A stretch of 64,000 bases of DNA. It comes from Sphaerochaetaceae bacterium. GTDB taxonomy: Bacteria > Spirochaetota > Spirochaetia > Sphaerochaetales > Sphaerochaetaceae. Shown one piece after another: positions 26,903 through 35,023 of this stretch. The notes beneath the pieces were generated by a model. That model did not search any database and was not told the DNA's origin. It saw only the letters and a list, made by a program, of their open reading frames with translations. The stretch spans positions 50,637 through 114,636 of the forward strand of contig JAQQAR010000076.1 of NCBI GenBank assembly GCA_028532765.1, given 5' to 3'. The translations under genes were made by a program, and so were the position numbers. Each line of letters starts with the position of its first letter. Positions within the stretch are counted from its first letter, which is position 1.

Positions 26903-27739
26903 ATGAGTGGATCGTTACGAAAAGAAAACAGGCATGTACTCTCTCATATTGTGTTGCTGACATGGACTTTTATTGTGCTTTTTCCTATATGGACATTGGT
27001 GATCAACTCATTCAAGACACGATTGACCATCTATGAGAACCCTTTTTGGATACCCAGGACATGGAATTTCTCCAACTACACCACGGTTATTCGTGATGGT
27101 GATTTCTTTACATATTTCAAGAACAGTTTCCTTGTGGTTTCAATCTCTCTTTTGCTGGTAACCCTGCTTGCAAGTCTCGCCGGCTATGCATTGGCACGCT
27201 ACAATAGCCGTATTGCGAAGGTTATCTATTTCTTTTTTATTGCAGGGATGATGATTCCCATCAAGATAGCCTCAATAAAATTGCTGGAAATTGTAAGAAC
27301 TCTTGGTCTACTCAACACCATCTATGCACTCCCCCCCATTTATGTAGCCATGGGACTTCCGGTTGGGGTGTTCATCCTTACCACATTCATCAAGGAACTG
27401 CCTGAGGATCTCTATGAGGCAGCTATCATTGACGGTGCTACCAGTGGAAGAATCTATACCTTGGTGATTCTCCCCCTGATCCGCCCTGCCCTTGCCACAA
27501 CGGCAATCTACAACCTTATCCCATTTTGGAACGACCTGTGGTTTCCTCTGATCTTTATCAATGATGAACGGCACAAGACATTGCTACTCGGAGTAACCCG
27601 TCTCTTTGGGCAGTACCAGACTGACTGGTCTAAGGTACTGGCAGTTCTCACTCTTTCTGCAATTCCAGTCCTTGTTCTCTATCTAGCGATGAGCACTCAA
27701 TTCATTAAAGGGGTTACTGCAGGCTCTGTAAAGGGGTGA
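26903..27739 (+). CDS. Sugar ABC transporter permease (MalG type)
   Basis: Second permease of the importer, 278 residues, with six membrane segments and the EAA loop DLYEAAIIDGATSGRIYTLVILPLI-like around residues 173-198. The ATG at 26903 is preferred over a GTG at 26894 because GAGGAG lies eight bases upstream of it. It begins one base after the first permease ends. The operon stops here without an ATPase gene. Confidence 0.9.
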   Translation: MSGSLRKENRHVLSHIVLLTWTFIVLFPIWTLVINSFKTRLTIYENPFWIPRTWNFSNYTTVIRDGDFFTYFKNSFLVVSISLLLVTLLASLAGYALARYNSRIAKVIYFFFIAGMMIPIKIASIKLLEIVRTLGLLNTIYALPPIYVAMGLPVGVFILTTFIKELPEDLYEAAIIDGATSGRIYTLVILPLIRPALATTAIYNLIPFWNDLWFPLIFINDERHKTLLLGVTRLFGQYQTDWSKVLAVLTLSAIPVLVLYLAMSTQFIKGVTAGSVKG

Positions 27740-27764
27740 CAGACTCACTATCTTGGGGTAGAAT
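27736..27764 (+). promoter_or_regulatory. Promoter of the UPRT-like gene
   Basis: GTGACA (27736-27741), 17 bases, TAGAAT (27759-27764). It overlaps the stop of the preceding permease gene, so the UPRT-like gene can be transcribed separately from the importer. Confidence 0.6.
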
Positions 27765-27794
27765 CAGAGGCCATTACTGAGGAGAAATAGCTAC

Positions 27795-28859
27795 ATGAAT
27801 AAAATCGTATTACATGCAACCGATCTTGATGGATATCTCAAGGATTCGGACAAGGATAAAATCGCCCATGTTGATGAGTTGTACAAGCAGTCGCTTCATC
27901 ATTGTTCTGTGCTCGAAACAGCAAGTGATGTGGGAAGGCTTGAGACCTCTCGCAAAGGTTTGGTCGAGAGTGCCAAGGAGATTGGACGGTATCTCAAGGA
28001 TGTCTGTGCAGAGGAACCTTCCATTCACGTCTACTCATTCGAAACCCCTCAGGAACAGCATGGACAGGCAAGTCGATTGATTGCAAAACTTCGCGATCCC
28101 AGTACCGGCCATGAGGAATTTCTCTACTATATCCAACGTGCTTACGAGATGCTCTTCTCCCACGTATTTGCTGATGCTGCACTGCCTACCAAACGATCGA
28201 TCATCACCAAGACACCAGTCACCAGCCCAGTTAGGAACTATGCGGTACACAGAATCCCAGACGTAGACTCCTTGATCAAGAACAGTGTCATGTGTGTTAT
28301 GCTGCGAGGTGCTCTCCTTCCCAGCATGATCCTCAGCAAGGAGATCCAAGAATATTCAACTGACAAGTTTGTCACTCCTTTTGCCTTGTTCAAGATCAAG
28401 CGGGATGACTCAAAGAAAGAGGCAAATATGGATTACATCCTGGATTTGGATAAATCCTATTTTGATCTCGAATCACTTGACGGGAAGGATCTGATTTTTG
28501 CCGATCCCATGAATGCAACCGGAGGAAGTCTGGTTACCATTGTGAAATACCTGAAGGACAACGGGGTAAAGCCCAAGTCAGTCAAGTTCATCAATGTAAT
28601 CAGTGCACTCAAGGGTTCCCTGCGAATCGCCCGTGCCATTGAAGGAGCGGAAGTCTATACGCTTTGGATGGATCCGGTACTCAACGATGCAGCCTATATC
28701 CTCCCTGGATTGGGAGATGCAGGTGACAGACTCAATGGTATGGATAATAGCGATACTCCAAGGAATATCATCCAGCTTATTGCAGATTATGGTTCTGCCA
28801 TCACCAATCTCTATCGTGCACAGGTGAGGGAAATAGAACAAACAGTTCTGGAGCGCTGA
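27795..28859 (+). CDS. Uracil phosphoribosyltransferase-like protein with N-terminal extension
   Basis: A 354-residue protein. The C-terminal 210 residues show uracil phosphoribosyltransferase motifs: MLRGALLPSM near 173, the PRPP-binding DPMNATGGSL near 237, and the uracil-binding YILPGLGDAGDRLNG near 297. UPRT uses uracil and PRPP to make UMP. The first 140 residues are an extra helical region unlike standard UPRT (about 210 residues); its role is unknown. GAGGAG precedes the ATG. It overlaps the next gene at the stop (TGATG). Confidence 0.85.
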   Translation: MNKIVLHATDLDGYLKDSDKDKIAHVDELYKQSLHHCSVLETASDVGRLETSRKGLVESAKEIGRYLKDVCAEEPSIHVYSFETPQEQHGQASRLIAKLRDPSTGHEEFLYYIQRAYEMLFSHVFADAALPTKRSIITKTPVTSPVRNYAVHRIPDVDSLIKNSVMCVMLRGALLPSMILSKEIQEYSTDKFVTPFALFKIKRDDSKKEANMDYILDLDKSYFDLESLDGKDLIFADPMNATGGSLVTIVKYLKDNGVKPKSVKFINVISALKGSLRIARAIEGAEVYTLWMDPVLNDAAYILPGLGDAGDRLNGMDNSDTPRNIIQLIADYGSAITNLYRAQVREIEQTVLER

Positions 28860-29539
28860 TGCAAAGGATACTGACTGTCTTACTGCTGTCCAGTACGTTG
28901 CTTCTCTTCTCTTGCACCTCAATGGGTAGCGGGAAGCGGGCAGCCTTGGCAACAGAAAAGGCAAGTCAGCTTTTCCAGGATCAAGAGTATGCAGCTTCTG
29001 CGCAGTTATACAAGGAAGCGGTTCTCCTCGACCCCAGTCAGGCTTCCTATCAATACAATGAACAGTTGGCTCTTTTTCATCTTGGTGAGTACGAACAGGT
29101 TCTGGAAAAAAGCGATGCTTCTTTCCAGAACTTCCCTACCCACCTCTCGTTTCTTTTTCTCAAGGCCAAGGCCTTTGCTGGGCAGAACCAGTATGAACAA
29201 GCCTTAGGGGTGTATCAGAGCATATTCAGCTTGAATCCAACCCTCTACGCTGAACAGCTCGAGGTAGCTACCCAAGCTGCAAACTGGGGTTTCAAGGAAC
29301 AGGCAAAAGAGCTTGCCCTCTCTTTGGTAAAGAAACACCAGAAGGAAAAGGATGCATTTACCTTACTCGCTTCAATCGAAGGAGACGGGAGTTGGTATGC
29401 TTCCATGGTCCAGTATCTTACGAGGGGAGACGCAACACAATCCCAAGAACCGCTCCCAGAAGAATCCAGTACAGTGGATGAATCTTCTTCAGACGAAGCA
29501 CAAGGAAAACCAGCAGAAGATAGAGAATCGTCTCCTTGA
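28859..29539 (+). CDS. Lipoprotein with TPR-like repeats
   Basis: A 226-residue lipoprotein: signal LTVLLLSSTLLLFSC gives a lipobox with Cys at residue 19. Residues 30-160 contain TPR-like helices (YAASAQLYKEAVLLDPSQ, YEQALGVYQSIFSLNP). The final 35 residues are a Ser/Glu-rich disordered tail. Coupled to the UPRT-like gene by stop-start overlap. The tail is encoded antisense to the end of a chromate transporter gene over 122 bases. Possibly a scaffold in the envelope; the function is unknown. Confidence 0.8.
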   Translation: MQRILTVLLLSSTLLLFSCTSMGSGKRAALATEKASQLFQDQEYAASAQLYKEAVLLDPSQASYQYNEQLALFHLGEYEQVLEKSDASFQNFPTHLSFLFLKAKAFAGQNQYEQALGVYQSIFSLNPTLYAEQLEVATQAANWGFKEQAKELALSLVKKHQKEKDAFTLLASIEGDGSWYASMVQYLTRGDATQSQEPLPEESSTVDESSSDEAQGKPAEDRESSP

Positions 29540-29963
29540 TCCGGATGCTTTCTCCATCTAGCAAAGTAGTTCCAAACAATTTCAAGCCAGCGTAACTGAT
29601 AAGTCCTACAACAGCAGCCCTCAATCCATAGAGACCATCCTTCACATACGGATTCTTGTCGAACTGACCAAGAAAGCGTGCAATGAAAATGATGATGATC
29701 AGCGATGGGGTTATCTCTCCCAATGTTGCCACCAAGCCTCCCAAGGGACCTGCTGCCTGATAACCGGCAAACGTTGCCATGTTTATGCCTATAGGCCCCG
29801 GTGTTGATTCACTAATGGCGATCATATCGGCAATATCGCTTGAGGTAATCCAGTGGCTATGGGTCTCGGCAAGTGTATACAAGAAAGGCAGGGTTGCAAG
29901 CCCACCCCCAATTGCGAAGAGTCCTATCTTGAAAAACTCCCAGTAGAGTTCCAAATAGATCAT
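29418..29963 (-). CDS. Chromate transporter half-subunit (second gene)
   Basis: A 181-residue membrane protein of the chromate ion transporter family, short (single-domain) type. Motifs FFKIGLFAIGGGLATLPF near residue 9, ISESTPGPIGINMATFAGY near 55 and LGEITPSLIIIIFIA near 88. The ATG at 29963 overlaps the stop of the partner gene (ATGA). A much longer ORF upstream is the wrong frame of the partner gene. Its last helix is antisense to the lipoprotein tail. Confidence 0.9.
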   Translation of the reverse strand: MIYLELYWEFFKIGLFAIGGGLATLPFLYTLAETHSHWITSSDIADMIAISESTPGPIGINMATFAGYQAAGPLGGLVATLGEITPSLIIIIFIARFLGQFDKNPYVKDGLYGLRAAVVGLISYAGLKLFGTTLLDGESIRIKETILYLLLVFLVLRLKKIHPLYWILLGAVLGIVLRLPS

Positions 29964-30514
29964 GCTTTCCACCGCTTTATTCTCTGTACGGCTAGTCCCC
30001 AGAGGATGGCAAAGGGAACAACAACCAGAGGAGAGAGGGAGAATGCCAGTGTGAGAGATACTGTGGCAAGGTAGAGCAATACGGTTGGAAGATCGATTAG
30101 GCTTTTCTTTGAGAGGGTAATCACCGATTGGGTGATGAGTGCACACACTGCTACACGTATACCGCCAAATGCACGTTGGACCCATTGATTGTCCTGTACC
30201 TGCAATAATATGGTTGCCAGCAAAGTGATAATAACCAGAGAGGGGGTAATCTCTCCCAACGTTGCTGCTATGGCACCAGGAATACCACGCTTTCGGTAAC
30301 CGATCATGGTGGCCGTATTCACTGCAATGATACCGGGACTGCATTGCCCGATTGCATAGATGTCCAATACCTCTTCCTCAGTCACCCAGTGATGGATATC
30401 TATTACTTCCCGCTGGAGCATGGGAAGCATTGCATACCCCCCGCCAAAGGTAAGTCCACCGATCTTCAAGAACGTGAGATATAGTTGCCAGATTGATGCT
30501 TCTCTTCGTTTCAT
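29960..30514 (-). CDS. Chromate transporter half-subunit (first gene)
   Basis: A 184-residue membrane protein, partner of the previous entry. Motifs FLKIGGLTFGGGYAMLPML near residue 15, IGQCSPGIIAVNTATMIGY near 54 and LGEITPSLVIITLLA near 85. Paired short ChrA halves are thought to assemble into one antiparallel carrier; the true substrate may not be chromate. The start overlaps the rnhA stop by four bases, so all three genes form one transcript. Confidence 0.9.
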   Translation of the reverse strand: MKRREASIWQLYLTFLKIGGLTFGGGYAMLPMLQREVIDIHHWVTEEEVLDIYAIGQCSPGIIAVNTATMIGYRKRGIPGAIAATLGEITPSLVIITLLATILLQVQDNQWVQRAFGGIRVAVCALITQSVITLSKKSLIDLPTVLLYLATVSLTLAFSLSPLVVVPFAILWGLAVQRIKRWKA

Positions 30515-30963
30515 GCTCCGTTTTCCATTGCCTGTCTTACCAGCTGGTCACACCGTTCATTGTCTGCAATACCGGCATGTCCTTTTACCCAGTTCCACTG
30601 AACCGGTAACTGTTCATTGAGTGCATCAAGTGCAACCCAGTACTCCTTATTCTTGACTGGGCTTTTACTGGCGGTTCGCCATCCATTGACTTTCCACTTC
30701 TTGATCCAGCTTGTTATACCGTTTTTCACATACTGGCTGTCTGTATTGATGACAATCCGTTCAGGATCATACTGTTTGCAAGCCTGCAAGGCTTCAATAA
30801 CAGCCCTTAGTTCCATTCGGTTGTTTGTGGTGGCAGCCTCAAATCCACTTGCTTCCTTCTCAAACTTCCCATTATCGGCCCTGAGTACAAAAGCCCAACC
30901 ACCGGGCCCAGGATTCCCAAGACACCCACCATCTGTATAGATCTCAATTTCTGCATGATTCAT
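30511..30963 (-). CDS. rnhA: Ribonuclease HI
   Basis: Degrades RNA in RNA-DNA hybrids, 150 residues. Catalytic residues are visible: IYTDGGCLGNPGPGGW (first Asp), NNRMELRAVIEAL (Glu), NTDSQYVKNGI (second Asp), and NWVKGHAGIADNERCD (His and last Asp). The ATG at 30963 (MNHAEIEIYTDG) lacks a Shine-Dalgarno sequence, but a promoter ends seven bases before it, so leaderless initiation is likely. The longer TTG start would fall inside that promoter. Confidence 0.93.
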   Translation of the reverse strand: MNHAEIEIYTDGGCLGNPGPGGWAFVLRADNGKFEKEASGFEAATTNNRMELRAVIEALQACKQYDPERIVINTDSQYVKNGITSWIKKWKVNGWRTASKSPVKNKEYWVALDALNEQLPVQWNWVKGHAGIADNERCDQLVRQAMENGA

Positions 30964-30970
30964 AGACCGG

Positions 30971-30999
30971 ATAGTAATATAGCTGGCCCCTCCGGTCAA
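30971..30999 (-). promoter_or_regulatory. Promoter of rnhA, leaderless type
   Basis: Minus strand TTGACC (30994-30999), 17 bases, TACTAT (30971-30976), then seven bases to the ATG. Confidence 0.55.
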
Positions 31000-31101
31000 C
31001 TACAGGAATGGGATACAGGCAGGAAATAACGATTGAAAAACATTGGAATCTTGGCCTGCAGTACGCTACAGTATTACTATCCAGTAGATAAGGAGCGATG
31101 T

Positions 31102-32109
31102 GTGCAACGCCATACAAATGCTATCTATCTTATTTTTCTTATCCTTCTACTCATCAGCCTGGGGACCATTGGGTATATGGCTCTCCTTGATGTTGCCTTC
31201 GTTGATGCTCTGTATATGACCATTATCACGGTATCCACTGTAGGTTTCAGGGAAATTGAAAATCTTGATGCTGCAGGCAAACTTTTCACCATTCTTATCA
31301 TCATCAGTGGGCTTGGTTTGGTTGCCTATGCCTTTTCACAGCTGGCTGCATTCTTGGCTGAGGGCGAGTTCAGACGGATTCTACTCAACAGACGTGTACA
31401 AAGGAGACTTCAGAACATGAAGAACCATTATATTATTTGTGGAGCTGGCCAGACGAGTGTCAGCCTATTCGAGCAGTTCAAACGAAGTCACGCAGAATTC
31501 GTCATCATCGAGAAGGATCCTATACGCTTCGAAGAGCTTCTAAATCAAGGTTTTTCTGTCATTCATGGTGATGCAACAGATGAAGACATCTTGATGCAGG
31601 CAGGGATCAAGGAGGCGAAAGGCCTGGTTTCCACCCTAGGCAATGATGCTGAGAATGTATTTACCGTTCTCACGGCAAGAGAGATAAACAAGAATCTCCA
31701 AATAGTTGCACGCGCCATAGAACCTTCTGCTGCACAGAAACTCAGGAAAGCTGGCGCGGACAGTACCATCAACCCGAATGAATTGGGAGGGAACCGTATG
31801 GCGGTCCTTATGCTCCGTCCACAGATCATCTCATTCCTTGATGCCATTACCCGTATCGGGGAAGATACGCTTGATCTGGGAGAAATTGAAGTAACAAAAT
31901 CCTCGCCCCTGGCTGGTAAAAACTTACTGGAGGCCCGTATTCCGGAAAAAACAGGATTGATTGTTCTTGCCACAAAAGAGAGTGATGGGTCTACTACTTA
32001 CAACCCCAGTTCAAGCACTGTACTGCATGAAGGATTGAGCATGTTGGTACTTGGAAGGCAGGAACAGATACTCAAACTCCAACGAATAGTCTCTCCGGGC
32101 TGCAATTAG
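31102..32109 (+). CDS. Two-TM potassium channel with TrkA (RCK) domains
   Basis: Ion-channel protein, 335 residues from the GTG at 31102. Two membrane helices flank a pore loop with TVSTVGFRE (filter TVGF, usual TVGYG). A Rossmann TrkA-N domain begins YIICGAGQTS near residue 113, and a TrkA-C-like domain ends the protein. AAGGAG six bases before the GTG supports this start; a TTG at 31033 is possible, but a likely promoter (TTGGCC, 18 bp, TACTAT) lies between the two. Related channels are K+-selective, gated by nucleotide or Ca2+. Confidence 0.85.
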   Translation: MQRHTNAIYLIFLILLLISLGTIGYMALLDVAFVDALYMTIITVSTVGFREIENLDAAGKLFTILIIISGLGLVAYAFSQLAAFLAEGEFRRILLNRRVQRRLQNMKNHYIICGAGQTSVSLFEQFKRSHAEFVIIEKDPIRFEELLNQGFSVIHGDATDEDILMQAGIKEAKGLVSTLGNDAENVFTVLTAREINKNLQIVARAIEPSAAQKLRKAGADSTINPNELGGNRMAVLMLRPQIISFLDAITRIGEDTLDLGEIEVTKSSPLAGKNLLEARIPEKTGLIVLATKESDGSTTYNPSSSTVLHEGLSMLVLGRQEQILKLQRIVSPGCN

Positions 32110-32168
32110 TCAATACAAATCACTCCTCTTATTCCAAAGCCAAAGATCATAAGCCCCTATGGCATGGC

Positions 32169-32197
32169 TTGACAGCCCCTGCCCTACTTCGTAGGAT
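32169..32197 (+). promoter_or_regulatory. Promoter of the cobalamin-uptake operon
   Basis: Perfect TTGACA (32169-32174), 17 bases, TAGGAT (32192-32197). The expected transcription start, about 32203, coincides with the 5' strand of riboswitch helix P1. Confidence 0.7.
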
Positions 32198-32200
32198 AGA

Positions 32201-32400
32201 TTGTCCATGCCAAGGGAAAGGGGTTGAAGCCCCTGCGGTCCCGCCACTGTAGAGGCTGGGAATCTGCACCAAGACACTGTTAAGTAATGGGAAGTCGCAG
32301 ATTCTGAGCATGCCTGAGCCAGGAGACCTGACATGGATAAATTCCGACGGCCTACGGAGTATAGGTCAGGGTATGTTACATGCCCGTGCAAAGGGGCGTT
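32201..32400 (+). ncRNA. Cobalamin riboswitch (aptamer 32201-32340 plus expression platform)
   Basis: Conserved core AAGGGAA, then GAAGCCCCTGCGGTCCCGCC and ACTGTAG, then the B12 box GAGCCAGGAGACCTGAC near 32315-32331. P1 pairs TTGTCCATG (32201-32209) with CATGGATAA (32332-32340). In the platform, GCCC (about 32383) can pair with the GGGC that contains the AGGGG ribosome-binding site of the next gene, suggesting translational repression when adenosylcobalamin binds. It leads a B12-type ABC importer. Confidence 0.92.
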
Positions 32401-33276
32401 ATGCACAATCGAACCGCTAAACACTATCTCCTATTCATTGCTTCTTTTCTGCTTCTTACATTCTCCCGTATTGGTGCACAACCAGTACTTGAGATTGGGA
32501 CCCAGAAGCAAGCTGAGGAAATCCGTATTGTAAGTCTTTCCCCAAACGTCACCGAGACACTCCATGCCCTGGATGCAGGGTCTTACTTGGTGGGAAGAAG
32601 CGACTACTGCAATTACCCTGAAGAAGTTGTTGAGTTGCCGTCGGTAGGAACCTTGTACAACCCTAGCCTCGAAACCTTGCTTTCTCTTGAGCCTAGTGTA
32701 GTTATCAGCAGTGCTTTTGTTTCTGATGATTTTCTCGCCTCCGTGGAAAAAGCTGGTATTGAAGTAGTCCAACTTGAAACACAGCAAACCTTTCAAGGGA
32801 CCTATGAGTTGATACGCAAAATAGCTGAGGTGGTGGGAAAGCAGAGTGAAGCAGAACTTATCATCCTTTCGATGCAGAATACCGTGCGGGAAGTTGTAAA
32901 CACTTACCAGAACAAGAGTAGGCCCTCAGTGTACATGGTTATCGACTTCGGAGGTTTTGATGCTACCGCCACCGGCGATACCTTCCTTGGGGAGATGATA
33001 GAACTCGCAGGGGCAACAAACGTGGCAAAGAGTGCCAAGAACTGGACATTCAGCAAGGAACTTCTGATGGCAGCCGATCCTGAGATTCTCCTGCTCAATC
33101 CCCGCTGGGGAGAAAGCGCAGAAGCAACAATTCAGGAATTTACGACCACAAAGCCTTATAACGATTTGACTGGTACAATCATAAGCTTTGATGCAGATTC
33201 TACCAGCAGGCAAGGACCAAGGAGTGCTGATGCATTGAAAGCACTTGCTGAGTTGATCCATCAGGAAACGAACTAA
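32401..33276 (+). CDS. btuF: Cobalamin ABC transporter substrate-binding protein (BtuF-like)
   Basis: Exported binding protein of the FepB/BtuF class, 291 residues. Signal peptide region HYLLFIASFLLLTFSRIGA, then IRIVSLSPNVTETLHAL near residue 43 and VGRSDYCNYPEEV near 65, typical of BtuF. The ATG at 32401 follows AGGGG by about four bases. B12 specificity is inferred from the riboswitch. It overlaps the permease start. Confidence 0.88.
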   Translation: MHNRTAKHYLLFIASFLLLTFSRIGAQPVLEIGTQKQAEEIRIVSLSPNVTETLHALDAGSYLVGRSDYCNYPEEVVELPSVGTLYNPSLETLLSLEPSVVISSAFVSDDFLASVEKAGIEVVQLETQQTFQGTYELIRKIAEVVGKQSEAELIILSMQNTVREVVNTYQNKSRPSVYMVIDFGGFDATATGDTFLGEMIELAGATNVAKSAKNWTFSKELLMAADPEILLLNPRWGESAEATIQEFTTTKPYNDLTGTIISFDADSTSRQGPRSADALKALAELIHQETN

Positions 33277-34256
33277 TGAAAAAAGGGCTGTCTGCAACAC
33301 TTGCGCTCAGCAGTGTGCTATTGATGTTGCTCTCCCTTACCTTGGGCCCTTCCAATATCTCCCTTGCGAATACAATCGCAGTACTCACAGGCCAGGAGAC
33401 TGGAGGCAACCAAGGATATATCATTTGGCAGCTCCGGTTGCCGAGGATACTTGCGTCATTTTTTTCTGGTGCAATCCTTGGTTGTGCTGGTACGGTGTTC
33501 CAAGCGGCACTGCGCAATCCCATGGCCGATCCCTTTATTCTGGGCATCAGCAGTGGGGCATCCTTCGGGGTTGCCCTTGCACTGTTCATTGGGCTTGCCC
33601 CACTTCTGGGATTTCCCTTGAGTGCACTCCTTGGAGCTACCCTTACCACGCTTTTCATTGTAGGAATGGCCCTTAAGCGAAAGAGCAGTAATACGACACT
33701 TCTACTGACCGGAGTGGCGGTAAATTACATACTCAGTGCGGCGATGACACTGTTGATGTTTCTGCATCGTGAGCAATACCAACGTATTCTCTACTGGACA
33801 CTTGGAAGTTTTTCCACCAGCACCTATACACAGGTCATCGCGCTTATATTCACGTTTTTCCTCCTCTTTGTGCTGTTACGGGCAAACCATCAGAACATGG
33901 ATATGTTGCTCCTTGATGAGGCTTCTGCACATGCAGGGGGGTTGGCTGTTGGAAAAACCAGGCTTGTTCTTTTGCTTGCTGGTTCGGCAGCAAGTGCAAT
34001 CTGTGTTTCCTATTTTGGTGTCATTGGATTTATCGGTTTGATGGCTCCACATGTAACACGATTGCTGGTTGGCCCCAAGCATAACAGGCTCCTGCTTCCT
34101 TCAAGTCTCTTCGGTGGTTTTCTTCTTCTCGCCAGTGATACTGTCTCCAGGGTTATGCTTCCCAGCGGTGAATTGCCTGTGGGTATTATCACTAGCTTAC
34201 TTGGTGTTCCCCTGTTCATTTACCTGCTTCGAAAGGGACGGTACCGCTATGGATAG
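33276..34256 (+). CDS. btuC: Cobalamin ABC transporter permease (FecCD/BtuC family)
   Basis: Inner-membrane permease of the FecCD family, 326 residues, about nine to ten membrane segments. Motifs RLPRILASFFSGAILGCAGTVFQAALRNPMADP (split here in family terms: RLPR, GxxFQ and NPMADP) and FIGLMAPHVTRLLVGPKH, the ATPase-coupling loop. Overlaps both neighbours by a few bases. Confidence 0.92.
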   Translation: MKKGLSATLALSSVLLMLLSLTLGPSNISLANTIAVLTGQETGGNQGYIIWQLRLPRILASFFSGAILGCAGTVFQAALRNPMADPFILGISSGASFGVALALFIGLAPLLGFPLSALLGATLTTLFIVGMALKRKSSNTTLLLTGVAVNYILSAAMTLLMFLHREQYQRILYWTLGSFSTSTYTQVIALIFTFFLLFVLLRANHQNMDMLLLDEASAHAGGLAVGKTRLVLLLAGSAASAICVSYFGVIGFIGLMAPHVTRLLVGPKHNRLLLPSSLFGGFLLLASDTVSRVMLPSGELPVGIITSLLGVPLFIYLLRKGRYRYG

Positions 34257-35004
34257 TCTCAAGATAAGTCACCTCAGTGGAGGGTATGACAAACACCAAA
34301 TATTTCATGAGCTGGACCTTACCCTTCCCAAGGGAAAGTTCATTGCACTTACCGGCCCGAATGGAAGCGGCAAAAGCACACTCCTGAAATTCATATATAA
34401 ACAGCTTAAACCCGATTCTGGTGCAGTCTATGTAGATGGTCAGGATATTCAGCACCTCAAGCAGAAAGAGCTTGCAACCAAGTTGGGTTTTGTTGCCCAG
34501 AATGGCAAGCTTGACTATGCATTCACCGTCCGTGAGGCGGTCTCCATGGGACGATATGCACATGGGGGAGAGGATGATGGGCATGCAATAGAATCTGCAA
34601 TGGATTCCTGTGATATTTTGCATTTGCAGCACAAGGTAGTAACTGAGCTAAGCGGTGGAGAGATGCAACGAGTGCTGCTGGCAAGGGCATTGAGTCAGGA
34701 TGGGCGACTGTTGTTACTCGATGAGCCAGTGAATCATCTCGATGTACGCCACCAGAGGGCAATAATGGGCTTGCTCACTGATCTGGTAAATAAAGGGTAT
34801 ACCGTCATTTGTGTACTGCATGATATGTTGCTTGTACAGGTCTACAGCCAACTTGCACTGGTCCTCAAGGAAGGGAATATTGTTTCCCAGGGACCTACTG
34901 AAACAGTATTCAATGATGCATTACTCAATGAGGTATATCAAATAAGGGCACATCAGGTATATGATGGTGAACTAGGTCGTAAGGTATGGCTACCAACATG
35001 GTAG
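34249..35004 (+). CDS. btuD: Cobalamin ABC transporter ATPase (BtuD-like)
   Basis: ATP-binding subunit, 251 residues. Walker A GPNGSGKST near residue 35, Q-loop FVAQNGKLDY, signature ELSGGEMQRVLLARAL near 135, Walker B LLLLDEPVNHLDV. The ATG at 34249 overlaps the permease end by eight bases; longer upstream ORF sequence is the permease in another frame. Completes a binding protein/permease/ATPase importer. No TonB receptor gene is present. Confidence 0.92.
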   Translation: MDSLKISHLSGGYDKHQIFHELDLTLPKGKFIALTGPNGSGKSTLLKFIYKQLKPDSGAVYVDGQDIQHLKQKELATKLGFVAQNGKLDYAFTVREAVSMGRYAHGGEDDGHAIESAMDSCDILHLQHKVVTELSGGEMQRVLLARALSQDGRLLLLDEPVNHLDVRHQRAIMGLLTDLVNKGYTVICVLHDMLLVQVYSQLALVLKEGNIVSQGPTETVFNDALLNEVYQIRAHQVYDGELGRKVWLPTW

Positions 35005-35023
35005 CATTTAGGAATGTGGATGC

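Noticed and set aside
29964..30344. Long N-terminal extension of the second chromate transporter gene
   Set aside because: It is the partner gene read in the wrong frame; the short start gives the standard family length.
30994..30999. TTG start of RNase HI at 30999
   Set aside because: The bases form the -35 of a good promoter for the ATG at 30963, and the GGAGGGG that follows is too far from that ATG to act.
32110..32424. 104-codon minus-strand ORF
   Set aside because: It is antisense to the cobalamin riboswitch and promoter, with no ribosome-binding site or family similarity; the RNA element explains the sequence.
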